DNA of 64,000 nt from Verrucomicrobiota bacterium (GCA_017305195.1 JAFKMU010000052.1:1-64000); one strand, 5' to 3'; shown: positions 16,762 to 25,674, counted from the first letter of the stretch. Notes: generated by a model not told the origin, from the sequence alone. Program-made: numbers and translations.

Positions 16762-17690
16762 GCCTGCAGCTTTTCTACGATCCCGGGTTTGCCGCGCCGA
16801 TCGGCGATCACATCATGCCGATCCGCAAGTTTGGCCTGGTAGCGGAGCAGGCGGCCGATCTCCCCGGCATGGCTCTGGCGGGTGTCACCCCCGTTACGGA
16901 GGAGGATTTGTTACGCGTCCATGCCCCCGCCTACATCGAGGCGGTGAAAACCGGCGAACCGCGAGAGTTAGCCGAGTCTCAGAAATTCCCCTGGTCGCCG
17001 CAACTCTTCCCGAGCGTCTGCCTGACCAATGGCGCTGTACGCGATGCGGCGCGCCATGCTCTGAAAGCCGGAGCCGCCGGAGCGCTGGCTAGCGGATTCC
17101 ACCATTCCTGCCCCGATCACGGAGAGGGATTCTGCACCTTCAACGGCCTCATCGTCGCCCTGGAGTGGCTGAAAGCCCATGGCCACATCCAGACTGCCGC
17201 CATCCTCGACATGGACTTGCATTACGGGAATGGCACGGCCTTGCTGACTGCCACGCGGCCCTGGATCAGGTCGCTCTCGCTGTACGGCAATGACTACTGG
17301 GACAATATCCCGTACCTCGACGTGTCCGAGCGCCACCATGAGGACGGCTCAAATCACCGATCTGCCGCCATCATTCCCACCGGCGGACCCGATGGAGACG
17401 CCATGCTTGCCCTGCTGGATCGCGAGATTGGCTGGCTGGTGGACGCGGGAAAACCCGACATCCTGCTGTATCAAGCCGGAGCCGATCCGCTGAAATACGA
17501 CCCCTATTCTCCGCTCGACCTCACGCACGACGACCTCGCCGCCCGTGATCGCCGGGTTTTTGAGTTTGCCCGCCAGCACGCCCTCCCGGTGGCCTGGGTA
17601 CTGGCCGGCGGCTACACCAAGGACGTCACCCAGGTCGTGCAGGTCCACGTGAATACCGCCCTCGCCTGCCGCGACACGTTTTCTCTTTGA
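16758..17690 (+). CDS. Histone-deacetylase-family hydrolase
   Basis: A 310-residue zinc deacetylase of the arginase/HDAC fold. Catalytic features are in place: the His pair 115-116 in GFHHSCPDHG, zinc ligands Asp153 and His155 in DMDLHYGNG, a third ligand Asp in YQAGADPL, and a Gly-Gly-Tyr loop near residue 285 (GGYTKDV). Bacterial members remove acetyl groups from acetyl-lysine (AcuC), polyamines or small molecules. The start overlaps the stop of the GNAT gene (ATGA), so translation is coupled. Likely cytoplasmic. Confidence 0.85.
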   Translation: MSLQLFYDPGFAAPIGDHIMPIRKFGLVAEQAADLPGMALAGVTPVTEEDLLRVHAPAYIEAVKTGEPRELAESQKFPWSPQLFPSVCLTNGAVRDAARHALKAGAAGALASGFHHSCPDHGEGFCTFNGLIVALEWLKAHGHIQTAAILDMDLHYGNGTALLTATRPWIRSLSLYGNDYWDNIPYLDVSERHHEDGSNHRSAAIIPTGGPDGDAMLALLDREIGWLVDAGKPDILLYQAGADPLKYDPYSPLDLTHDDLAARDRRVFEFARQHALPVAWVLAGGYTKDVTQVVQVHVNTALACRDTFSL

Positions 17691-17721
17691 CGAGCCTGCA
17701 CTCCTCGCATCTGTTTTTGCC

Positions 17722-18051
17722 ATGACCGTAAACCGACTCTCCCACGAATCCCGCGTCATCTTTGAAATCGATGGTCGCCTCGACGCCGCGAATGCTGTCA
17801 CCCTCGATCGGGAGTTCTTTTCCTGCTATGATGAAGGCTCCCGCGATTTTATATGGGACTGCTCCAGGGTCACCTATCTGAGCAGTGCTGGCCTCCGTTC
17901 GTTTCTTCAAGCCATGAAGCGGCTGGAGGCGGCGAAAGGCAGACTGGTCATTGTCGGAGCCAGCCCTCAGCTCCTTGAGGTCTTCGACATCTCAGGCTTC
18001 AAGCCTCTCCTGACCTTCGCCTCGGATCGCTCCGCCGCGCTGAAAGCCTGA
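17722..18051 (+). CDS. STAS-domain protein (anti-sigma factor antagonist type)
   Basis: A 109-residue single STAS domain. The core is FEIDGRLDAANAVTLDREF, then FIWDCSRVTYLSSAGLRSF, where Ser-Ser precedes Ala-Gly-Leu-Arg: this is the phosphorylatable serine motif of SpoIIAA/RsbV proteins. They switch partner kinases or sigma factors by phosphorylation. No anti-sigma kinase or phosphatase gene lies nearby. It is 31 bases after the deacetylase gene and five before ubiX, so it may be part of the same transcript. Confidence 0.82.
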   Translation: MTVNRLSHESRVIFEIDGRLDAANAVTLDREFFSCYDEGSRDFIWDCSRVTYLSSAGLRSFLQAMKRLEAAKGRLVIVGASPQLLEVFDISGFKPLLTFASDRSAALKA

Positions 18052-18056
18052 CCCCC

Positions 18057-18614
18057 ATGAGACTCGTCGTTGCAGCTACAGGAGCGAGCGGTTCGATCTA
18101 TCTGCAGCGCCTGCTTCATTACCTCGGCAACGGCGGACATGAGGTCCATTTCATCGCCAGCCCGTACGCACGGCAGGTGATTCACGAGGAACTCGGCACG
18201 CTCACGCTGCCCGAGGGAACCATCGAGCACTCGGACAAAAGCATGAACGCCCCGTTCGCCAGTGGCAGCGCGAAGTTCGACGCCATGATCGTGGTCCCCT
18301 GCTCGATGGGGACGATGGCCCGTATCGCCCACGGCACGAGCGAGTCCCTCATCCTGCGCGCCGCCGACGTGTTTCTCAAGGAACGCCGCAAGCTCATCCT
18401 CGTCCCGCGAGAGACTCCGTGGAATCTCATCCACGCCCGCAACGCCGTCGCAGTGGTCGAGGCGGGAGCCATCCTCCTGCCAGCCTCGCCCTCCTTCTAC
18501 AGTCTGCCCAAGTCCTTCGATGATCTCGCCGATACCGTGGTCTGGCGCATCCTCGACCAGATCGGCATCGACGCGCCGAATGCCTGCCGCTGGCGGGAGA
18601 CTCCAGAGGCCTGA
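18057..18614 (+). CDS. ubiX: Flavin prenyltransferase UbiX
   Basis: A 185-residue flavoprotein of the UbiX/Pad1 family. It opens RLVVAATGASGSIYLQRLL with the phosphate-binding TGASG, has MIVVPCSMGTMARIAHG with the conserved CSMG block, and LILVPRETPWNLIHARN. UbiX attaches dimethylallyl phosphate to FMN to make the cofactor of UbiD-type decarboxylases, used in ubiquinone/menaquinone-like and aromatic metabolism. No ubiD lies in the window. It follows the STAS gene by five bases. Confidence 0.9.
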   Translation: MRLVVAATGASGSIYLQRLLHYLGNGGHEVHFIASPYARQVIHEELGTLTLPEGTIEHSDKSMNAPFASGSAKFDAMIVVPCSMGTMARIAHGTSESLILRAADVFLKERRKLILVPRETPWNLIHARNAVAVVEAGAILLPASPSFYSLPKSFDDLADTVVWRILDQIGIDAPNACRWRETPEA

Positions 18615-18682
18615 GACCATTTCGTCGCACTGCATCAAGACGCTGGATTATTGCTGCGCCAGCGTTCATCATATCCGGCCAG

Positions 18683-19387
18683 ATGCTCGATCTGATTGAA
18701 AAACTGCTCACCCTGCAGGATCGCGACCAGCGCCTGCGCTCCCTCCAGACAGAACTAGCGAACCTTCCCCAGGAACGCGCCGCCAAGGAAAAGCTCATCG
18801 CTGATTCCGCCGCCCGCCTTGAGAAGGCCAAGACCCGCGCCAAGGAAATCGAGGTCGAGAAACGCAACCTGGAAACCGAGATTCAATCCAAGCGCGACGC
18901 CATAGCCCGCTACCGCCAGCAGCAGCTCCAGACCCGGAAAAACGAAGAATACTCCGCTCTCGCCCATGAAATCGAGGCCGCAGAGAAGATCATTTCCTCC
19001 ATCGAGGACCGCGAACTCGAGTTCATGGACGAAGCCGACCGCCTCAAGCCGGAAATCGCCGCAGCCGAGAAGACCCACGCCGAGGAAAAGGCCAGGATCG
19101 AGGTCGTGATCAAGAGCCTCGACGAAAAGAAGGTCAACCTTGAGTCCCGGATCGGTGATGTCAAAAAAGAGCGCGAAGCCGCCACCGCAGGCATCGATGA
19201 GGACGTCCTCGACCGGTATCAGCGCCTTTTCAAGACCAAGAACGGCTCCGCCGTCGTGGCTCTGGAACACGAGGTCTGCATGGGTTGCCACATGAAGGTG
19301 ACCACACAGACCGTCGTGCAGGTCAAGGCCCATACCGATGTGATCCACTGCCCGCAGTGTGGTCGCATGCTGTACATCCCGGCCTGA
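18683..19387 (+). CDS. Coiled-coil zinc-ribbon protein (COG1579 family)
   Basis: A 234-residue protein. Residues about 5-180 form a long charged coiled coil (LQTELANLPQERAAKEKLIA, EIEVEKRNLETEIQSK and onwards). The C-terminus has a four-Cys zinc ribbon: CMGCHMKV and CPQCGRMLYIP. This is the COG1579 family, present in Chlamydiae, Verrucomicrobia and others; the chlamydial member CdsZ works in type III secretion, but most are described as putative nucleic-acid-binding proteins. No secretion genes are nearby, so the role here is open. Confidence 0.85.
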   Translation: MLDLIEKLLTLQDRDQRLRSLQTELANLPQERAAKEKLIADSAARLEKAKTRAKEIEVEKRNLETEIQSKRDAIARYRQQQLQTRKNEEYSALAHEIEAAEKIISSIEDRELEFMDEADRLKPEIAAAEKTHAEEKARIEVVIKSLDEKKVNLESRIGDVKKEREAATAGIDEDVLDRYQRLFKTKNGSAVVALEHEVCMGCHMKVTTQTVVQVKAHTDVIHCPQCGRMLYIPA

Positions 19388-19434
19388 TCTCCCCCTCGGC
19401 CAACTGGTCCGGGTGAAAAAAACGGCAACGCATG

Positions 19435-19463
19435 TTTGCGCCCGGGCTCGTATAGGGTATTGT
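19435..19463 (+). promoter_or_regulatory. Candidate sigma-70-like promoter
   Basis: TTTGCG and TATTGT are separated by exactly 17 bases within the 162-base gap ahead of the M14-like gene, about 86 bases before its start. Only the -10 element is reasonably close to consensus. The match is suggestive, not strong. No other structure was seen in this gap apart from the good TTGGAGGA ribosome-binding site just before the gene. Confidence 0.3.
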
Positions 19464-19549
19464 AACAAACTCGCCACGTTGCGGATGCGCCCTTGCTTTG
19501 GGCCCGTCTGGAACGTATCTACCCCAACCCTAACCTTGGAGGAACTACC

Positions 19550-20344
19550 ATGGAAACACTGACCGACCGCAAAATCTCGCATCACTACGAGTCTGGAAAA
19601 CAGGACCTGGAAAGTCTGATAGCTCCGCTTATCGAGCTCTCCGAGGAGTCGTCATCCCTGGTCGTCGGCTATGGCCTCGGCCAAAGCGCTTCCCGGGAGG
19701 AGATGATCCCGTATTTTCACGTCTGCGGCTCCTACACCGACCAGGCGCCGGTTCGCGTCCTTCTCATCGGAGGATGGGCTGGCACGGAATCCGTTACCCC
19801 TTACGTGGCCGCCCGGGTCGTGGCCGCTCTGGAGTCCAAACTCCGCCTCGTGGCCGGGATCGAGATCACAGCCTACCCTGTCGCCAACCTCGACGCCCAT
19901 CGTGCAGGCGAATACGTCACTCGCGACCAGCAGAATGACAGCGCCAAGTGCTGGGAAGACTCCTCGCTCAACCACATCAAGGTGCTGGAGAATGAGTTGA
20001 AGCGCTACGATTTTGACCTCGTCATCGTTCTCCGCGAGAACCTTCGCGCCCATGAGGCCCAGGTCGAAGCCTGGCTGGTCGAGGACGAGCAAAAATCCGT
20101 CCTTTCCGCCGCGCTCGACAACCTCGCATCGGTGGGACATTCCTTCAACTGGAAGCCCAATCCCGTGCGCCCGGTCTATCCGCGCAGCTTCACCCCGATT
20201 CCCAATGCGGAGCGTCAGCCCGCCGAGATCATCATCGGTCTGCCCGGTGCGCGTGACACCTACGACCAGGCCCAGGAAGGCCTCGGCCTTATCCTGAGCC
20301 TCGCCCACGCCGTTCGGCAGGCACGTAACGAAGGCCGACTCTAG
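19550..20344 (+). CDS. M14/succinylglutamate-desuccinylase-fold pseudopeptidase
   Basis: A 264-residue protein with the fold of zinc carboxypeptidases of the M14/AstE type: VRVLLIGGWAGTES, then YPVANLDAHRAG, TRDQQND and DFDLVIVLRENLRAHEAQ. The zinc site is lost. The first His-x-x-Glu reads Ala77-Gly-Thr-Glu80, the LHED-type His reads Leu-Arg162-Glu-Asn, and the usual catalytic Glu near the end reads IIIGLPGA. So it is probably not a hydrolase but a binding or regulatory relative. The start has a very strong ribosome-binding site, TTGGAGGA seven bases away. It stands alone between the zinc-ribbon and oxidoreductase genes. Confidence 0.65.
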   Translation: METLTDRKISHHYESGKQDLESLIAPLIELSEESSSLVVGYGLGQSASREEMIPYFHVCGSYTDQAPVRVLLIGGWAGTESVTPYVAARVVAALESKLRLVAGIEITAYPVANLDAHRAGEYVTRDQQNDSAKCWEDSSLNHIKVLENELKRYDFDLVIVLRENLRAHEAQVEAWLVEDEQKSVLSAALDNLASVGHSFNWKPNPVRPVYPRSFTPIPNAERQPAEIIIGLPGARDTYDQAQEGLGLILSLAHAVRQARNEGRL

Positions 20345-20491
20345 GCTTTTCGGATCAAAAACCTACCCGGTGAGAATGGCCGCCCATCAAGCGGTCATCC
20401 TCTCGGAGTTTGCGATTCCTTCATCGAGTTGTTGCAACAACCGTTTGAGGCGCTTTTTCTGCATCCCGACCTCGGGTACACTCGCGGGGAA

Positions 20492-21514
20492 ATGAGCAAG
20501 CGTATCGGTCTGATGGGCTGTGGCCAGGTAGCTGTGTATGGACACATCCCAGCGATCCAGGAAACTCCGGATTTGCAGCTCTTCGCGATATTTGAGCCCG
20601 ACCCGGACCGGGCTCGCGAGATTCAGCAGCGGTTTGGCGTCCCGCATGCCTTCAGCCGCACGGAGGATTTCTTTGCCTCGGGCATCGAAGCCGTCACCAT
20701 CACCTCGCCAGCTCCATGTCATCGGGAAAATGTCCTCGATTGCGCGAGGCATCGTCTCCCCGCCCTTTGCGAAAAGCCCCTGGCCATCAACAAGTCGGAG
20801 GGTGACGAGATGGTTGCCGCCATGCGTAGCGCAGGCCAGCCGTTTCATAGCGGCTTTTGTTATCGCTTCAGCCCTGTCGCCTTGAAGATCCGTGAACTTG
20901 TCCGCGAGGGCGCCATCGGGCGCGTGCGCTCTCTCCGGCTTATCTACAACTGGCACCTGCACGGAAAATACGAAATCTCCCACGATGGATCGCAAATCCT
21001 CCAGAGACGGCGCGAAGCTCGTATGGAGGAAGGCGGTCCCATGGTCGATTGCGGCACTCATCAGATCGATCTCGCTCATTTCTGGCTGGGTTCTCCCGTC
21101 ACGCGATTCACCGCCCACGGAGCCTGGATAGATGACTACCTGGCTCCCGATCACATGTGGCTCCATCTCGATCATGAAAATGGCGCGCACACCGTGGTGG
21201 AGATCAGCTACGCCTACACGCACACCGCTCAGAATCGCCGATCCGAGTTCATCTATGAACTCATTGGCACCGGCGGCATCATTCGCTACGACCGCGACCT
21301 GGAAAGTTTCTTCATGGAGAACGCTTCCGGGCGTCACGATTTCCCGTGCTCGCCGGAGAAAGATTTCATCGGACTTTATCGCGAGTGGGCCGCCGCGCTT
21401 CATTCCGGGAAATCCGACCTGCTAGCCACCGCCGAGGAAGGTGTTCATGTCGCCGACCTCGCCCGCCGGGCGACGGATGAGGTCATGGCGGGCCGCGTTC
21501 AGCCCTTGTCTTGA
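20492..21514 (+). CDS. Gfo/Idh/MocA-family oxidoreductase
   Basis: A 340-residue NAD(P)-dependent sugar or inositol-type oxidoreductase. The Rossmann fold opens RIGLMGCGQVAVYGHIPAI (GxGxxA/G type) and the family active-site block is LPALCEKPLAI, where Lys is catalytic. MVDCGTHQIDLAHFWLG provides the Asp/His dyad region. Start placed at MSKRIG, preceded by GGGGAA; the longer frame adds unlikely residues. Many copies of this family occur in Verrucomicrobia. Substrate unknown. An intrinsic terminator follows. Confidence 0.85.
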   Translation: MSKRIGLMGCGQVAVYGHIPAIQETPDLQLFAIFEPDPDRAREIQQRFGVPHAFSRTEDFFASGIEAVTITSPAPCHRENVLDCARHRLPALCEKPLAINKSEGDEMVAAMRSAGQPFHSGFCYRFSPVALKIRELVREGAIGRVRSLRLIYNWHLHGKYEISHDGSQILQRRREARMEEGGPMVDCGTHQIDLAHFWLGSPVTRFTAHGAWIDDYLAPDHMWLHLDHENGAHTVVEISYAYTHTAQNRRSEFIYELIGTGGIIRYDRDLESFFMENASGRHDFPCSPEKDFIGLYREWAAALHSGKSDLLATAEEGVHVADLARRATDEVMAGRVQPLS

Positions 21515-21584
21515 ACGCAGGAGCTTCCGTTTCGATCCGGCTTTTGGATCAAGCCACTGGAAACATCTTCCAGAAAAAAGATGC

Positions 21585-21625
21585 GTGGCAGGCGCACCCT
21601 CGTCCGTTGCGCCTGCCACACTTTT
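21585..21625. terminator. Bidirectional intrinsic terminator
   Basis: A perfect 12-base-pair stem, GTGGCAGGCGCA and TGCGCCTGCCAC, with an 11-base loop. ACTTTTCCC follows on the plus strand. On the minus strand the stem is followed by GCATCTTTTTT. It lies between convergent genes (Gfo/Idh and the TPR membrane protein) and fits both. The rest of this 237-base gap shows nothing else convincing. Confidence 0.75.
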
Positions 21626-21751
21626 CCCTCCCGGTATTATCCGGTTCCTCCTAGTCGAGCTTTCCCCTGCCCTTTTCTTCCCCTTCCCTGGCTCGGACAA
21701 ACTGAATAACGACTTAATTAGGCGTTATTATTGAAATCAGCAAGAGAATTT

Positions 21752-22825
21752 TCACTTCTCCTGGTAAAATGCCGCCAACCTCGGTTCCCTCGCAAAACGC
21801 CGCATGGCCGGATCATTGATCAGGTAGGTGAATAGCTCCCGATCCATGAGTGCTTGAGTTTTGCGCAGCAACTCGGCTGCCTGATCAAAATCCCCTCGCT
21901 TCATCGCTGCGTATGCGGCGGGAAGAAGTTCGCGAGGATCATTGGTCGACGGTTCTTGGGGAGGGAGGTCGGCTGCTGCGAGACTTTCCAGCCGCAGCAG
22001 TCGCGAGGTGATGTCCATCACGAGGTGGCTGTCCATGGGATTCAGGCGGGCCTTGGCAGCCTCGATCTCTTGAAGCGCCTCCTGCCGATTCCCTTGGTAG
22101 CGCAACAGCGTCGCCAATTCGAAATGCGGGTACGGATTTGCCGGATCGACGGCTATGGCCTCGCGAAGTAGGGATTCGGCGCGTCTGCGGGGATCGACCA
22201 TCGCCAATTGCGTCCGGTCGCTCGCCTTTTGCGTTTCCAGCACAGCCAGCAATGCCAGCGAGTCGGAAACCCTCTCCTTCAACGAAATCGATTTTTCTGC
22301 CTCGGCAGTCGCCAGTGAGGAATTCCCATCCTGCAGGGCGGCAAGGGCAATCAGATAGGAAACAGACGGCAGCGCTGCCTTGAGGTTCAAAAGCATCGAC
22401 ACCGCGGCGGATGGATCCCCCCCGCGCAATTTCTCCAGTGCGGCATTCAATACCGTCATCTGCTCTGGAGAATACGTCGCAGGCACACGCTCATGGGCGG
22501 TTCGCTCGATCGCACGGCCGCTGGCCTGCCCCATGGCATAGGCGCCAACGCCAACAAATAATGCCACGATAAGAATCGCCGCCACGCCGAGACCGATCAC
22601 CATCCAACCCGGTCTCTGCCCTTTGATTTCCCCCGCTCCAGACTCCGCGGAGGCAGTCTTTGGCCCGGCACCTTCCGAAGCAGCTTCTTTTGCCTCGGCG
22701 AAAGAACGCTTCAGCGCCTCGTGCGAGGCGAGTACCCGGGGCCGGAAGAGCGTGGAACGCCCCGAGCGGTCGCTTCTTTCAAAGCGACGTCCCGGACGTT
22801 GCGACTCGTTGGTTGTCTCGGACAT
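21752..22825 (-). CDS. Single-pass membrane protein with TPR-like domain
   Basis: A 357-residue protein: a disordered, charged N-terminal part (Arg/Ser-rich to about residue 70), one membrane helix at about 74-97 (MVIGLGVAAILIVALFVGVGAYAMG), then helical repeats of TPR character, such as NPYPHFELATLLRYQGNRQEAL and AAYAAMKRGDFDQAAELLRK. The domain probably faces the periplasm and mediates protein contacts. The start at MSETTNE has GTGGGGAT just before it; an upstream ATG would add 27 residues. Function unknown. Divergent from recF. Confidence 0.75.
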   Translation of the reverse strand: MSETTNESQRPGRRFERSDRSGRSTLFRPRVLASHEALKRSFAEAKEAASEGAGPKTASAESGAGEIKGQRPGWMVIGLGVAAILIVALFVGVGAYAMGQASGRAIERTAHERVPATYSPEQMTVLNAALEKLRGGDPSAAVSMLLNLKAALPSVSYLIALAALQDGNSSLATAEAEKSISLKERVSDSLALLAVLETQKASDRTQLAMVDPRRRAESLLREAIAVDPANPYPHFELATLLRYQGNRQEALQEIEAAKARLNPMDSHLVMDITSRLLRLESLAAADLPPQEPSTNDPRELLPAAYAAMKRGDFDQAAELLRKTQALMDRELFTYLINDPAMRRFAREPRLAAFYQEK

Positions 22826-22964
22826 ATCCCCACGCTCTGGCGAGTCTCCGGGAAATTCCCCACGCCGGTCAAATAGCGGAGAGTTACGCTTCCGTAACAA
22901 TCCCAAGAGGTCGTCCGCAATCAGTCCGCTTGCGACCCCTGCGGCAACCCTCTAGATATTCCCG

Positions 22965-24011
22965 ATGCTCCGAGACCTCCGGCTGCGAGATTTTCGCTGT
23001 TTTGAATCCCTGCACTTCACGCCTGAGCCGGGGCTGAACTTCATCATCGGCGCCAATGCGCAGGGGAAGACCTCCATTCTCGAAGCCGCCTGCGTCCTTT
23101 TGCGTCTCCAGTCTCCCAAGGCGGGCTCTCTCGGCGAGACCGTGCGCTTCGGGCATGCCGCCTTTGGTCTCGATGGGCACTGGGAAACCCGGCACCTCCA
23201 TCTGAAATATGAGAATGCCCTGAAGTCCTTCGCCCTGGATTCCAAGAACCAATCGCGATCCGGGGACTATCTCTCGGTCGCGAGGGTCGCCTGGATCGGC
23301 AATGACGATTTGCAGCTTGTGCGAGGCTCCGGGACGCATCGGCGACGTTACCTCGATTTCCTGGGGGCGCAGGTGGCGGATGGTTATCTCAAGACCCTCC
23401 GCGCCTACGAGCGAGCACTGCGATCCCGCAATGCGCTGCTCAAAGACAACCGCCCTCGCCGGGAAATCGCGGCATTCGACCAGCCGCTTGTCGAATACGG
23501 CCAGGCGTTGCTGGATTGGAGGCGGGAGTTTTGTGCCGTATTGGAACCCCTCATTGCATCGGCCTATACCCGGATCTCAGGCGGAGCCGAAACCATCCAG
23601 ATCGAATATGTGCCCGGCTGCAACGGCGACCTGAGATCCGCGCTCGCCGCGAGCCTGGAGGAAGAATCTCGCCTCCGCAACACGGTCGCGGGCCCGCATC
23701 GCGACGATGTCCGTATCCTGCTCGGAGAAAAACCCGCCGCGATCTATGCCTCGGAGGGCCAGCAACGGTCGGTCGCTCTGGCGTTGAAACTCGGCCAGGC
23801 GGCAGAGCTGGAGGCATCCACCCAGACGCCCCCGCTCTATCTGATCGACGACGTCTTTGGAGAGCTCGATCCGGCCCGGCGCAATAACCTCATGGCCGCC
23901 CTGCCTCCCGAGGCGCAGAAAATCATTACGTCCACCACGCTGGACTGGCACCGTTCGGAAATGAACGGCGCCATATTCCAACTGGCTGACAGTGTATTAA
24001 GCCGCGCCTGA
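22965..24011 (+). CDS. recF: DNA recombination/repair protein RecF
   Basis: A 348-residue SMC-like ATPase. LRDLRLRDFRCFESLHF is the RecF opening, Walker A is GANAQGKTS, the ABC signature region has YASEGQQRSVALALKLG, and Walker B is PLYLIDDVFGELDPARR. RecF loads RecA at gaps with RecO and RecR. Length is typical (about 350-370). It stands alone here, without the dnaA-dnaN-gyrB partners it has in many bacteria, and is convergent with the aminotransferase gene with five bases between. Confidence 0.92.
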   Translation: MLRDLRLRDFRCFESLHFTPEPGLNFIIGANAQGKTSILEAACVLLRLQSPKAGSLGETVRFGHAAFGLDGHWETRHLHLKYENALKSFALDSKNQSRSGDYLSVARVAWIGNDDLQLVRGSGTHRRRYLDFLGAQVADGYLKTLRAYERALRSRNALLKDNRPRREIAAFDQPLVEYGQALLDWRREFCAVLEPLIASAYTRISGGAETIQIEYVPGCNGDLRSALAASLEEESRLRNTVAGPHRDDVRILLGEKPAAIYASEGQQRSVALALKLGQAAELEASTQTPPLYLIDDVFGELDPARRNNLMAALPPEAQKIITSTTLDWHRSEMNGAIFQLADSVLSRA

Positions 24012-24016
24012 GAAAA

Positions 24017-25198
24017 TCAGGCGGCAGCTTCGCTCACGCGGAGTTCCTCGCAGAACTCGCCGATTCGCTCAATGGCGATCTTGATCTGATCGAGAGCCGT
24101 GGCATAGCTGCATCGCACATGCCCCTCGCCGCTCGGTCCAAAGGCGCTGCCTGGCACAACGGCGACTTTCTTCTCCCGCAGCAATCGCAGTGAGAACTCC
24201 CGGCTGGAGAGTCCCATCGTGGAAATCTTGGGGAAGACGTAGAACGCCCCGCGCGGCCGGAAGCACTCCAGCCCGAGATCATTGAACCCGCGCACGATAT
24301 AGTTGCGGCGCAGCTCATACTCGCGGCGCATGGAGACCATGCTCTGCTCTCCGCGCTCCAGAGCCTCGACCGCAGCCTCCTGCCCCATGATGGAGGCGCA
24401 GAGGATGGAGTACTGGTGAATCTTCATCATCGCCTCGATCAGCTCGACCGGAGCGCAGACGAATCCGATGCGCCAGCCTGTCATGGCATAGGCTTTTGAG
24501 ACGCCATGCAGCAGGACAGTGCGCTCCTTCATTCCCGGCACGGCCGCGATGGAGAAGTGCTGCTTCCCGTCGTAGGTCAGCTCGCTGTAGATTTCATCAG
24601 TCAATACGACGATGTCATGCTTGATGCAGACGGCGGCGATTTCCTCGAGTTCCTCGGGCGGCATGGCCGCGCCGGTGGGATTTGTGGGGAAGTTCAGCAT
24701 GAGCACGCGCGTTTTCGGCGTGATCGCCTTTTCGATCGCCTCGGCCTTGAGGATGAAATTGTCCTCGGCGTATGTCGGGATGGCCCGGGCCACGCCTCCG
24801 GCCAGCGTGATGCTCGGCGCGTAGGAAACGTAACACGGCTCGTGATAAAGCACCTCGTCGCCAGGATTGAGCAGCGCGCGCAGGGCGATGTCGATCGCCT
24901 CGGAGACGCCGATGGAGACCAGCACCTCGCTCAGCGGTTCGTACCGGACATGGAAGTGGTTATACACGTAGTCCGAGATCGTGCGGCGCAGGCGGGGCAG
25001 GCCCAGGTTGGAGGTGTAGCCGGTGCGGCCCTTTTCCAGCGAGTAGATGGCGGCCTCGCGGATGTGCCACGGTGTGGCAAAATCCGGCTCGCCGATGCCG
25101 AGCGAAATCACGTCGCCCATGGTCTGGACGACCTCAAAGAAATCGCGAATCCCGGAACGCGGGATCTCGCGCACAGTGTCAGCGATGCGAATACTCAT
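24017..25198 (-). CDS. Class I/II PLP aminotransferase (PatA/AspC-like)
   Basis: A 393-residue fold-type I aminotransferase. Key features: ISLGIGEPDF and GYTSNLGLPRLR at the N-terminus, NFPTNPTGA, VVLTDEIYSELTYDG with the PLP-contacting Asp/Tyr, and the Schiff-base Lys in HGVSKAYAMTGWRIGF. The C-terminal Arg in GHVRCSYA binds the substrate carboxylate. Members use aromatic, alanine/aspartate or N-acetyl-diaminopimelate-type substrates. It is translationally coupled to the preceding Lrp-type regulator by an ATGA overlap, so the regulator probably senses its amino acid. Confidence 0.87.
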   Translation of the reverse strand: MSIRIADTVREIPRSGIRDFFEVVQTMGDVISLGIGEPDFATPWHIREAAIYSLEKGRTGYTSNLGLPRLRRTISDYVYNHFHVRYEPLSEVLVSIGVSEAIDIALRALLNPGDEVLYHEPCYVSYAPSITLAGGVARAIPTYAEDNFILKAEAIEKAITPKTRVLMLNFPTNPTGAAMPPEELEEIAAVCIKHDIVVLTDEIYSELTYDGKQHFSIAAVPGMKERTVLLHGVSKAYAMTGWRIGFVCAPVELIEAMMKIHQYSILCASIMGQEAAVEALERGEQSMVSMRREYELRRNYIVRGFNDLGLECFRPRGAFYVFPKISTMGLSSREFSLRLLREKKVAVVPGSAFGPSGEGHVRCSYATALDQIKIAIERIGEFCEELRVSEAAA

Positions 25199-25674
25199 GG
25201 CGTGACCGCGAGGCGCTCCGGTGTGAGCTCGACCTGATGGAAGGCTCCGTTTTCCTTGTAGGTCTTGAGTCGGAAATGGGTGGCGGTCGACTGCACGGCC
25301 TCGACCGTGCTGAGCTTCTCAGCCACGAAGGCGGCGACGGCGCGCAGGTTGCGAGCCTCCAGGACGATGAGCAGGTCGTAGCCGCCGCTCATGAGGTAGC
25401 AGGCCTGCACCTCCTCAAACTTGGCGATGCGGGCTGCGATACGGTCAAAGCCGCCGTCCCGCTCAGGAGTGATCTTGACCTCAATGACCGCCGTGACCGA
25501 ATCGGTGTCCCACTTGTTGTGGTTCACGATGGCCTGGTAACCAAGGATGATGCCTTCCTTTTCCAAGCGGGCGATCTCGGCCTGCACTTGTTCGACGGAA
25601 AGGTCGAGCATACGGGCGATGTCCTCACGTGGAGTGAGGGCGTTCTTTTGCAGGATATCGATCAATGCTTGCAT
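25195..25674 (-). CDS. Lrp/AsnC-family transcriptional regulator
   Basis: A 159-residue regulator with an N-terminal winged helix (LTPREDIARMLDLSVEQVQAEI, LEKEGIILGYQAIVN) and a C-terminal RAM/effector domain (VTAVIEVKITPERDGGF, VQACYLMSGGYDLLIVLEA). RAM domains bind amino acids at dimer interfaces. It is the first gene of a two-gene unit with the aminotransferase and is divergent from the H1-like gene, 68 bases away; this gap is the obvious site for its operator, though no clear palindrome was found there. Confidence 0.85.
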   Translation of the reverse strand: MQALIDILQKNALTPREDIARMLDLSVEQVQAEIARLEKEGIILGYQAIVNHNKWDTDSVTAVIEVKITPERDGGFDRIAARIAKFEEVQACYLMSGGYDLLIVLEARNLRAVAAFVAEKLSTVEAVQSTATHFRLKTYKENGAFHQVELTPERLAVTP

